A stretch of DNA of 64,000 nt from Aquabacter sp. L1I39 (GTDB taxonomy: Bacteria > Pseudomonadota > Alphaproteobacteria > Rhizobiales > Xanthobacteraceae): the NCBI RefSeq assembly GCF_017742835.1, contig NZ_CP072392.1, positions 2,092,385 through 2,156,384 on the forward strand, in the 5' to 3' direction. Under the pieces are notes generated by a model that had not been told where the DNA came from, searched no databases, and was given only the letters and a program-made list of their open reading frames with translations. Positions within the stretch are counted from its first letter, which is position 1, and each line of letters opens with the position of its first letter. The position numbers were made by a program, and so were the translations under genes. Shown piece by piece: positions 58,054 through 64,000 of this stretch.

Positions 58054-60173
58054 TTATCGGGACGGCCGGCCATATCGACCACGGCAAGAGCGCGCTGGTG
58101 CGCGCGCTGACCGGCGTTGAGACCGACCGCCTGAAGGAGGAGAAGGCCCGGGGCATCTCCATCGACCTGGGCTTTGCCTATCTGCCGGTGGAGGGTGTGG
58201 GCACGCTCGGCTTCATCGACGTGCCCGGCCATGAGCGCTTCGTCCACACCATGCTGGCGGGCGCCACCGGCATTGATTTCGTGCTGCTGGTGGTGGCCGC
58301 CGATGACGGCCTGATGCCGCAGACCCGCGAGCATCTGGCCATTTTGGACCTGCTCGGCCTCGACCGGGGCCTTGTGGCCCTCACCAAGTCCGACCTGGTG
58401 GACGACGAGCGGTTGGGTCAGGTCACGGCCGAGATTGAAGGCGCGCTCGCCGGCACCAGCCTGGAGGGCGCCCCCATTCTCCCCGTCTCGGCGGTGACCG
58501 GCGCGGGGGTGGAGGCGGTGCGCGCCCATCTGGTGGAAGCGACCCGGCACGCGGCGGACCGTGCTGCCGACGGGCGGTTCCGCCTCGCCGTGGACCGCTC
58601 CTTCACCCTGGCCGGCGCCGGCACGGTGGTGACAGGGACGGTGCTCTCCGGGACGGTGAAAGTGGGTGACAGGGTGGTGGTGAGCCCCACCGGCCTCGAA
58701 GCCCGCGTGCGCTCCATCCGGGCGCAGGACACCCCGGCGCAGGAAGGCCGAGCCGGCGACCGCTGCGGCCTCAACCTTGCGGGCGAAGCCATCGCCAAGG
58801 AGGCCATCGTCCGGGGCGACGTGATTGTTGATGCCACCCTCCACGCCCCCGCCGACCATCTGGACGCCACGCTGAAGGTGCTGCCCGGCGAGCTGAAGCC
58901 CGTGGGCCAGTGGTTCCCGGTGCGTCTCCATACCGCCTCGGTGGATGTGGCCGCCCGCGTGGTGCTGCTGGGCGATCCCATTGCCCCCGGTGCCAGCGGC
59001 CTGGTGCAGCTGGTCACCGAGCGCCCCATCGCGGCCGCCGCTGGTGACCGTTTCGTGATCCGCGACACCTCGGCCCAGCGCACCGTGGGCGGCGGCCGCT
59101 TCCTGGATCTGCGCGGCCCCGCCCGCAAGCGCCGCACGCCCGAGCGCCTCACCCAGCTCGCCGCCCACGCCCTCACCGACCCCGCCGCGGCGGTGGCCGC
59201 CCTGCTGGCGACTCCGCCTTACCTCCTGGACCTGGCCGCCTTCACCCGCGACCGGGCGCTCAGCGCCAGCGCCGCCGACGTCCTCGTCGCCACCCTCGGC
59301 CTCGTGCCGCTCACCGCCGACGGCCTGGTGGTGGCCCCCGCCACCTGGACCGCCGTGCGGGAGGCGACGCTGGCTACCCTCGACGCCTTCCACCTCGCCC
59401 ATCCCGACCTGCCGGGCATCGGCCAGGAGAAACTGCGCCTCCAGATCGAGCCCCGCCTGCCCGCCCCCGCCTTCGGCGCCGCGCTCCGCCGGCTCATGGC
59501 CGACCATCTGGTGAGCCTGGATGGGGCCTGGGTGCGCCGCGCCGGCTTCGAGGTGCGCCTCACCCCCAAGGACGAAGCCCTGTGGGCGGCGGTCGCCCCC
59601 CTCATCGGCGGCCCCGAGCGCTTCCGTCCGCCCCGGGTCCGCGACCTCGCCGCCGCTCTCGCAGAAGCCGAGCTGGACATGCGGCGCATGCTGCGTCTGC
59701 TCGGCCGGATGGGCCGCGTGGACGAGATCGCGCACGACCATTTCTTCCTCCGAGGAACAACGGCGGAGATGGTGGACATTCTGGTGCGCCTAAGCCGAGA
59801 TCACGGGGAGTTCAGCGCTGCTCAGTTTCGCGACCAAGTGGAAAATGGCCGAAAAGTGGCCATCCAGATCCTGGAGTTTTTCGATCGCCACGGGGTGACC
59901 CTGCGCCGTGGAGATCTGCGCCGAATCAATCGCCACCGGCTGGACCTCTTCCGCACGCCAGGAGATGATGGGCCGGCGAAGGGTCAGCCCAGCGACGATG
60001 ATACCGCGCCGCAAGGCGTTGTGGTTGCGCCGATTTCGGCTCCGGCCGATGGAAGAGAAGCGTCCCTGGTGGGGCGTCCGGACTTCAAATCCGGGAGGGG
60101 CCGCGAGCCGGTCCTTGGTGGGTTCGACTCCCACTCTCTTCCGCCATCCCCCGCCCCCGCAAGGAAGCGCTGA
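58050..60173 (+). CDS. selB: Selenocysteine-specific elongation factor SelB
   Basis: 707 residues. The GTPase domain opens with [20 protein letters not shown], then [14 protein letters not shown] and [15 protein letters not shown]-Tu-like barrels follow, and the winged-helix RNA-binding part (~450-640) ends with [10 protein letters not shown] and [12 protein letters not shown]. It delivers Sec-tRNA at the SECIS. The usual SelB ends near here, but this frame runs ~65 residues further, entirely through the tRNA(Sec) gene, to TGA 60171-60173. The residues read from the tRNA ([17 protein letters not shown]) are its sense strand. The start overlaps the Sel1 gene. Confidence 0.93.
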   Translation: MIIGTAGHIDHGKSALVRALTGVETDRLKEEKARGISIDLGFAYLPVEGVGTLGFIDVPGHERFVHTMLAGATGIDFVLLVVAADDGLMPQTREHLAILDLLGLDRGLVALTKSDLVDDERLGQVTAEIEGALAGTSLEGAPILPVSAVTGAGVEAVRAHLVEATRHAADRAADGRFRLAVDRSFTLAGAGTVVTGTVLSGTVKVGDRVVVSPTGLEARVRSIRAQDTPAQEGRAGDRCGLNLAGEAIAKEAIVRGDVIVDATLHAPADHLDATLKVLPGELKPVGQWFPVRLHTASVDVAARVVLLGDPIAPGASGLVQLVTERPIAAAAGDRFVIRDTSAQRTVGGGRFLDLRGPARKRRTPERLTQLAAHALTDPAAAVAALLATPPYLLDLAAFTRDRALSASAADVLVATLGLVPLTADGLVVAPATWTAVREATLATLDAFHLAHPDLPGIGQEKLRLQIEPRLPAPAFGAALRRLMADHLVSLDGAWVRRAGFEVRLTPKDEALWAAVAPLIGGPERFRPPRVRDLAAALAEAELDMRRMLRLLGRMGRVDEIAHDHFFLRGTTAEMVDILVRLSRDHGEFSAAQFRDQVENGRKVAIQILEFFDRHGVTLRRGDLRRINRHRLDLFRTPGDDGPAKGQPSDDDTAPQGVVVAPISAPADGREASLVGRPDFKSGRGREPVLGGFDSHSLPPSPAPARKR
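60051..60146 (+). tRNA. selC: tRNA-Sec (anticodon UCA)
   Basis: 96 bases including encoded CCA. The 8-bp acceptor is GGAAGAGA with TCTCTTCC, then discriminator G and CCA. The D stem has 6 bp (CGTCCC/GGGGCG). The anticodon stem is CCGGA/TCCGG with loop CTTCAAA, anticodon TCA at 60085-60087. A long variable arm follows. The T arm is GTGGG/CCCAC with TTCGACT. The 8+5 pairs, long arm and TCA anticodon define tRNA(Sec). The gene lies wholly inside the selB frame. Confidence 0.97.
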
Positions 60174-60206
60174 CACCCTACTAAGTCTTTGACTGGAAAG
60201 GCCGAA

Positions 60207-60671
60207 ATGACCCGCGCCACAGACTTCCTGGCCGCGCTTGCCGGCCGTGCCCAAGAGGCTGATGCGGCAGAAGGCCGGTTCCGGGCCGAGATGGAGGCCC
60301 GGGCTGCCGCCCTCGCCCACGCCCGCGCCGAGGCCCATCGCCGAGCCAACTTCCTGCGCCTGGTGGCGACATCAGCGGCCTCAGCCGAGAGCCCAGAAGC
60401 CGCTGAAATCGCAGCGCTTTCCCTGATCCGCAATCGCTTCGGCTGGGACCAGGAGACGCCCGCCCGCGCCGAAGTCCTGACCCAATTCGCCCCCCTCGCC
60501 CGCGCCTTGCACGCGGCTGCCCAGGCTGAGGCGGGGGGCGAGAATGAGGACCTCAACGATCCCGCCAAAGCATTGGCGGACTTCGAGAATTGGTACGCCG
60601 AGACGCGCGAGAGCAGCTTCTGGGACCTGTTTGAACACTATATGCCGGAGACGCCCCGTGTCGATTTCTAA
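60207..60671 (+). CDS. Unknown protein after selC
   Basis: 154 residues from ATG 60207 with GGAAAGG upstream. The N-terminal half is Ala/Glu/Arg-rich and helical, possibly coiled coil (GRFRAEMEARAAALAHARAEAHRR). The C-terminal half is acidic and ends near WDLFEHYMPETPRVDF. I do not recognise it. It overlaps the next gene by 14 bases, which suggests coupling. Confidence 0.6.
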   Translation: MTRATDFLAALAGRAQEADAAEGRFRAEMEARAAALAHARAEAHRRANFLRLVATSAASAESPEAAEIAALSLIRNRFGWDQETPARAEVLTQFAPLARALHAAAQAEAGGENEDLNDPAKALADFENWYAETRESSFWDLFEHYMPETPRVDF

Positions 60672-61062
60672 GGGCCGGTCCAGCCGCCGCAAGCGGTCGT
60701 CGGAAAGCGACTTCGAGGACTGGCTGCACGTGGAGTTCGCTGCCCGCGACGCCTTCACCGCGTTGATTCTACTGGTGAAAATTACCGAACCGAAAATCAC
60801 CCCGCTCGCCTCCACCTTCCTCAACGTGCTCGGCGACGACGTCACCTGGCCCCAGATGGCCGCCCTCCTGGCCGGCTCCGGGCACGCCTGGGACGGCGCC
60901 GCCTTCATCCCCGTAGACGGCCCCCTCCCCAACCCCGAAGCCCGCAGCCAGCTCCGGGCCCTGGAAGCGCGGGTGCGGGAGGATCGATTGGTGCTGAACG
61001 AGGGCCAGCTGTTCGACCTGTGGGGCCGGCGGCTGATGGTGGAGAAAGTCCCCACCCAATAG
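60658..61062 (+). CDS. Unknown protein, coupled to the preceding gene
   Basis: 134 residues from GTG 60658. After a basic start (KGRSSRRKRSS) it has a compact hydrophobic core (DAFTALILLVKITEPKITPL, FDLWGRRLMVEK). No motif is recognised. It overlaps its neighbour and ends at a pair of palindromes, so the two form the end of the rightward unit. Confidence 0.6.
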   Translation: MSISKGRSSRRKRSSESDFEDWLHVEFAARDAFTALILLVKITEPKITPLASTFLNVLGDDVTWPQMAALLAGSGHAWDGAAFIPVDGPLPNPEARSQLRALEARVREDRLVLNEGQLFDLWGRRLMVEKVPTQ

Positions 61063-61070
61063 AGCATGCG

Positions 61071-61099
61071 CCGATCAGATGGCATCGCCATCTGATCGG
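61071..61099. repeat. Palindrome 1 after the rightward unit
   Basis: CCGATCAGATGGC and GCCATCTGATCGG pair exactly around ATC (13 bp). It lies between two convergent genes and may end transcription. TAGAGCATGCG before it and CGCATTCTCTA after it make a longer interrupted palindrome. It is of the same style as the 374-412 hairpin. Confidence 0.7.
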
Positions 61100-61138
61100 A
61101 TCACGCATTCTCTATCAATGGGTTAGAGGACGATTCAC

Positions 61139-61163
61139 CCATCAGATTGATTCAATCTGATGG
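61139..61163. repeat. Palindrome 2
   Basis: CCATCAGATTGA and TCAATCTGATGG pair around a single T (12 bp). It is preceded by GATTCAC, as is the hairpin at 374. It shares the ATCAGAT core with palindrome 1 and is about 40 bases from it. Confidence 0.7.
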
Positions 61164-61213
61164 CATCGCCTTCTAGCATAAGCCATTATAATTTAATAAG
61201 TTTGGGACATTCT

Positions 61214-61888
61214 TCAGCGGATGGGAAAGTCGAAATAAGTGTCGGGGAACGGCTCGCCCCGCAAGGTGAAGTGCCACCATTCCATGTGAAAGGGGTCGAA
61301 GTCGTGCCGCCCCATCACGTCAGCGAGGAAATCGCGATTTCCCTTCTGTTCCGCCGTGACATCCGGGGAATCGGGCCATGATCTCTCGCTGAACAGGTCG
61401 AACGGCGTTCCCATATCCAGCGGCGCGCCCGTCTTCAGATCCGCCAAGGTGAGATCGAGGGTCGACCCCCGCGAATGCCCCGACCGGGCGGCGATATAAC
61501 CCAGCGCGAAAAGGTCGGCCTTGCGGAGGTCCGGATAGTACTCCGCCCGCGTCCGGAGATCGGCCGCATCCGCCGCCCAGCGCGCAAAGTGAGCAACGGC
61601 GCGGGCTGGGCGATAGCAATCATAGATTAGAAGGGACAAACCCTCCCGCTCCAAAGCCCGTGCCACGTCCGAAAGCGCCTCGCAAGCGGGGCGGGTGAGG
61701 AAGCAGCGGGGCGCCTCGTAGCCGTCAATGCGCGCACCGACGAAATTGTCCGTGCCGTGATAGCGGACATCGAATCGCGCCCGCTCCAGCACCTCGCCCA
61801 CATCTCGGAACTCCGCCGGAGGTGCATCGAGAACCACTGCGCTCGCAAGGGCTTGCGGCTCACGGGCCGTCTCTTCGCTCGCGCTCAT
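61214..61888 (-). CDS. D-alanyl-D-alanine dipeptidase (VanX/DdpX-like)
   Basis: 224 residues. Zinc-peptidase M15D signatures are present: SGHSRGSTLDLTL (SxHxxGxxxD) and FHMEWWHF (ExxH). It cleaves D-Ala-D-Ala, probably in peptidoglycan recycling or D-Ala use as nutrient. No vanH, vanA or vanRS is near, so a resistance role is not indicated. No signal peptide is obvious, so it may be cytosolic. GGAGCAGG precedes the ATG. Confidence 0.88.
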   Translation of the reverse strand: MSASEETAREPQALASAVVLDAPPAEFRDVGEVLERARFDVRYHGTDNFVGARIDGYEAPRCFLTRPACEALSDVARALEREGLSLLIYDCYRPARAVAHFARWAADAADLRTRAEYYPDLRKADLFALGYIAARSGHSRGSTLDLTLADLKTGAPLDMGTPFDLFSERSWPDSPDVTAEQKGNRDFLADVMGRHDFDPFHMEWWHFTLRGEPFPDTYFDFPIR

Positions 61889-61917
61889 TCGCCTGCTCCC
61901 GGATCAGATGCACCGAG

Positions 61918-62149
61918 CCTAGAGCATTTGCGCGTGGCGAGGGAACCAGCTTGCACCATACATATGCATGAAAACAAAGAGATGCTGCGCCGCAACGTGT
62001 CCATGAAAGGCAGAAGCGGCATGGAGACACGCGAACGATCTGTCAGCCCAGACCGCTTCAGCTTGGAAACGCCACCGCCCTCTGTCTTCTTGTTTTAACG
62101 CATCTCCGTCACGCGAACCGGCGCCCACTTCGCTCTGGACCTGCTCTAG
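61918..62149. repeat. Composite intergenic repeat with Rhizobiales-type ends
   Basis: The left end reads CTAGAGCATTTGCG. The right end (62089-62149) reads, on the minus strand, CTAGAGCAGGTCC, then GAGCGAAGTGG, CCGGTTCGCGTGA and ATGCGTTAAAACA. This resembles a short dispersed repeat I know from many Rhizobiales genomes. Both ends carry CTAGAGCA. No protein frame is convincing inside. Confidence 0.45.
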
Positions 62150-62433
62150 CCGACCCAGAGGTCTGACCGAAAGGCCAGAAGATGCACACTGCGCACCGGA
62201 TCTTGCGGCCGCGGACGGGGATCCTGCAAGGGCTGGGGGGTCGGCTCAGGCTCGCGGCGTGGCTCGCGGGACGGATCTCCCTCCGGCAGCGGGGGCAGGC
62301 CGGGCGTGTTGGGTTCCGGCGGCAGCGGAGGATCCTCCAAGGGCGCCGGCGGCGGCACGGGAACCTCGGGCGGGCGGATCGGGTCATTGCCTGGAATGGA
62401 GGCAGCCAGGCGGAAATGGGGTGTGGCGATCAC
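62146..62433 (-). CDS. Proline-rich small frame, doubtful gene
   Basis: 95 residues from ATG 62433. Residues ~18-78 are about 40% Pro (PPEVPVPPPAPLEDPPLPPE style) with Glu and Arg. This could be a real low-complexity peptide or a chance frame in GC-rich DNA. The absence of a stop in a Pro-rich stretch is expected by chance here. No motif. Confidence 0.3.
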   Translation of the reverse strand: MIATPHFRLAASIPGNDPIRPPEVPVPPPAPLEDPPLPPEPNTPGLPPLPEGDPSREPRREPEPTPQPLQDPRPRPQDPVRSVHLLAFRSDLWVG

Positions 62434-62625
62434 AGACGTGCCTCCGGGCTGATCGGGAATGGGGTCTGGCGCAGGCGCCGGACACTCTCAAGTCAGCACC
62501 AACGCGCCATGGCCCGAGAGGTTCCGGGCGTCAGGTAAAGCCGGCGCTTCTTCTTGCCGACGACGGACAAAACTGCCGGACCACTTGAATTTCCGCAGAG
62601 GATTGCCCGCCGTTGCGCTGCGGGC

Positions 62626-62752
62626 AAAAAGAAAAATGCCGGACCTCTTTCGAGGCCCGGCAAGTATCGCCGCAGAGCGGCGAACCTTCCAGAGGGGAAC
62701 AGCTGCTGCACCGCACAAGGTGCAAGCAGCGCATCAACACAATGCCCTCACC
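62626..62752 (-). ncRNA. Candidate small RNA with its own promoter and terminator
   Basis: On the minus strand GCCGGGCCTC-GAAA-GAGGTCCGGC (62661-62638) is a strong hairpin with a GAAA loop, followed by ATTTTTCTTTTTG, an intrinsic terminator. About 100 bases upstream are a promoter-like pair (separate entry). The ~125-base product has no good frame. It contains TGTTCCCCTC, a C-rich stretch that could pair with ribosome-binding sites, and a CGCCGCTCTGCGGCG hairpin. It could also be the 3' end of the LysR transcript. Not matched to a named family. Confidence 0.5.
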
Positions 62753-62758
62753 TTAGGC

Positions 62759-62788
62759 ATAATGCAATGCGAAATGACCGCATGTCAG
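62759..62788 (-). promoter_or_regulatory. Sigma-70-like promoter of the candidate small RNA
   Basis: Minus strand: CTGACA (62788-62783), 18-base spacer, CATTAT (62764-62759). The boxes match 5/6 and 4/6 of the consensus. A start near 62752 is expected. Confidence 0.4.
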
Positions 62789-62852
62789 GCATGACCCGAA
62801 CGCTTAGCTCTGTGCGGTGCAAAACCGCCGTTCGGCGCCCCGCTGACACAAA

Positions 62853-63743
62853 TCAGTAATTCCAGCGCTGCGCCTTGGAAATGAGGAAGTCTCGGAAGAC
62901 CTGGATGCGGGCAACCGAGCGCATTTCCTGAGCATAGGTGAAATATGCCTCCAACTTAGGCGTCTCCCGATCCGTAAACAGCTGGACCAGGGAGGAGGCA
63001 TCATCCGTCAGGTAGTCCGGCAGCGTGCCGATGCCGACACCGCGCTCCACCGCCCGACGCAGGCCGAGCACCGAATTCACCTCGAAGGCCGGCACACGCG
63101 GCGCCCCGCCATCGCGCCCGGCATGCTCCAGCCAGTTCAGGCCCTGGAAATAGCTCGGGATCGGCCCGCCCAGCAAAAGGATCCGGTGCTTGTCCAGCTC
63201 GTCCACGCCGCGGGGATGTCCGTGCCGCTTGATATAGTCGGCCGAGGCATAGGCATGGAAATGCACGGTGAAGAGCTTGCGCTGCACCAGGTCCGGCTGA
63301 ACCGGCTGGCGCATGCGGATGGCCACGTCCGCCTCGCGCATGGCCAAGTCCAGCTCCTCGTCGGTGAGGATCAGCTGGATGCGGATGTCCGGGTAGAGTT
63401 CCACGAACTCGCCCACCCGCGCGGTGAGCCAATGGGTACCAAGGCCGACCGTGGTGGTCACCCTGAGCTCGCCATTGGGTTTTTCCCGGCTGTCGGTGAG
63501 CTGGGCCCGGGCCGATTCGAGCTTGAGGAAGACCTCGTGCGCCGTGCGGTAGAGCAGTTCACCCTGCTCGGTGAGAATGAGGCCGCGGGCATGGCGATGA
63601 AAGAGCGGAACCTTCAGTTCCTGCTCCAGGGCAGAGACCTGCCGGCTCACCGCCGATTGCGAGAGCCCCAGCGTCTCACCCGCATGGGTGAAGGAGCCCG
63701 CCTCGGCCGCGACATGGAAAACCTTAAGCTTGTCCCAATCCAT
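62853..63743 (-). CDS. LysR-family transcriptional regulator
   Basis: 296 residues from ATG 63743 (MDWDKLKVFHVAAEAGSFTH). The helix-turn-helix is LKVFHVAAEAGSFTHAGETL and the effector domain follows. It lies 112 bases after the trxB stop on the same strand. LysR genes next to trxB are common in Rhizobiales as I recall; the target and signal are unknown. A strong terminator lies ~190 bases downstream. Confidence 0.92.
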   Translation of the reverse strand: MDWDKLKVFHVAAEAGSFTHAGETLGLSQSAVSRQVSALEQELKVPLFHRHARGLILTEQGELLYRTAHEVFLKLESARAQLTDSREKPNGELRVTTTVGLGTHWLTARVGEFVELYPDIRIQLILTDEELDLAMREADVAIRMRQPVQPDLVQRKLFTVHFHAYASADYIKRHGHPRGVDELDKHRILLLGGPIPSYFQGLNWLEHAGRDGGAPRVPAFEVNSVLGLRRAVERGVGIGTLPDYLTDDASSLVQLFTDRETPKLEAYFTYAQEMRSVARIQVFRDFLISKAQRWNY

Positions 63744-63855
63744 CCTGGCGTGCCCCCTGGGCCCGGGACAGCACGCCATCTTGCGGCGCCCGGATCTGTC
63801 TTTTCAAAAACCAAAATGGTCCGCACCGCCGCTGAGCCGCGGCGCGGCCCAAACC

Positions 63856-64000
<145 letters not shown>

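Noticed and set aside
57894..59741. 615-codon frame opposite selB
   Set aside because: Shadow of SelB; Gly/Gln/Ala-rich with no domain.
60051..61062. Genomic island inserted at selC
   Set aside because: No integrase gene and no visible repeat of the tRNA 3' end in the window.
61214..61888. VanX-like gene as a vancomycin-resistance gene
   Set aside because: There is no vanH, vanA or van regulators nearby; lone DdpX/VanX homologues are normal in Gram-negative bacteria.

Overview
The window is about 64 kb of GC-rich DNA from an alphaproteobacterium. Gene content, small intergenic palindromes and the predominance of GTG/ATG starts with tight ATGA overlaps suggest the Rhizobiales, most likely the Xanthobacteraceae (Xanthobacter, Azorhizobium or Ancylobacter type). 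That placement is inferred from gene content, not from a marker gene. I see no phage, insertion sequence or CRISPR array.

Layout. (1) 0-1.6 kb: the end of a CDP-glucose 4,6-dehydratase gene and a NUDIX protein with a long Lys/Ala-rich tail. (2) 1.7-12.1 kb: a methylated-amine island, nearly all on the minus strand. It holds a three-gene dimethylamine monooxygenase set, an APC permease, a TMAO-demethylase-like DUF1989-GcvT protein, a flavin reductase, and an acyl-CoA-dehydrogenase-fold protein lacking the usual catalytic Glu. A second GcvT-like gene is divergent from them. (3) 12.3-15.9 kb: a DUF900 lipoprotein, a DoxX protein, and divergent epmA and efp. (4) 15.9-28.5 kb: one minus-strand urea block, urtABCDE-ureD-ureAB-ureC-ureE-ureF-ureG. 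It has a good sigma-54 promoter before urtA and is interrupted by a VapBC-type module and by a uracil-DNA-glycosylase-like gene. (5) 28.6-35.2 kb: a 25-residue membrane peptide, beta-carbonic anhydrase, a HdeD-like fusion protein, an MFS transporter, a secreted protein, an aldo/keto reductase and a LysR regulator. (6) 35.2-41.7 kb: a FCD/GntR repressor with three TGTGCACA operators in front of a spermidine/putrescine-type ABC transporter, a PuuE-like deacetylase and a HyuE-like racemase homologue without its cysteines. (7) 41.8-46.4 kb: a two-component pair, an APH-ATPase fusion and a small secreted protein. (8) 46.6-61.1 kb: the selenocysteine locus, with selD on the minus strand, then fdnG (in-frame UGA plus SECIS), fdnH, fdnI, fdhE, selA, a Sel1-repeat gene, selB and selC, followed by two unknown genes. 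(9) 61.2-64 kb: a VanX-type dipeptidase, repeats, a candidate small RNA, a LysR regulator and the end of trxB.

How the genes work together. The methylamine island should strip methyl groups as formaldehyde or as one-carbon units on tetrahydrofolate, ending in methylamine. Formate made by C1 oxidation could feed the membrane formate dehydrogenase encoded here, and nearly all the machinery to make its selenocysteine is in the same 14 kb. Urea import and urease give ammonia and CO2 under apparent nitrogen control.

The most notable observations are these: the complete tRNA-Sec gene lies inside the selB reading frame; the ACAD-fold/flavin-reductase pair in the methylamine island has no assigned substrate; the urease operon carries two co-directional insertions; and the HyuE-like protein has lost both family cysteines.
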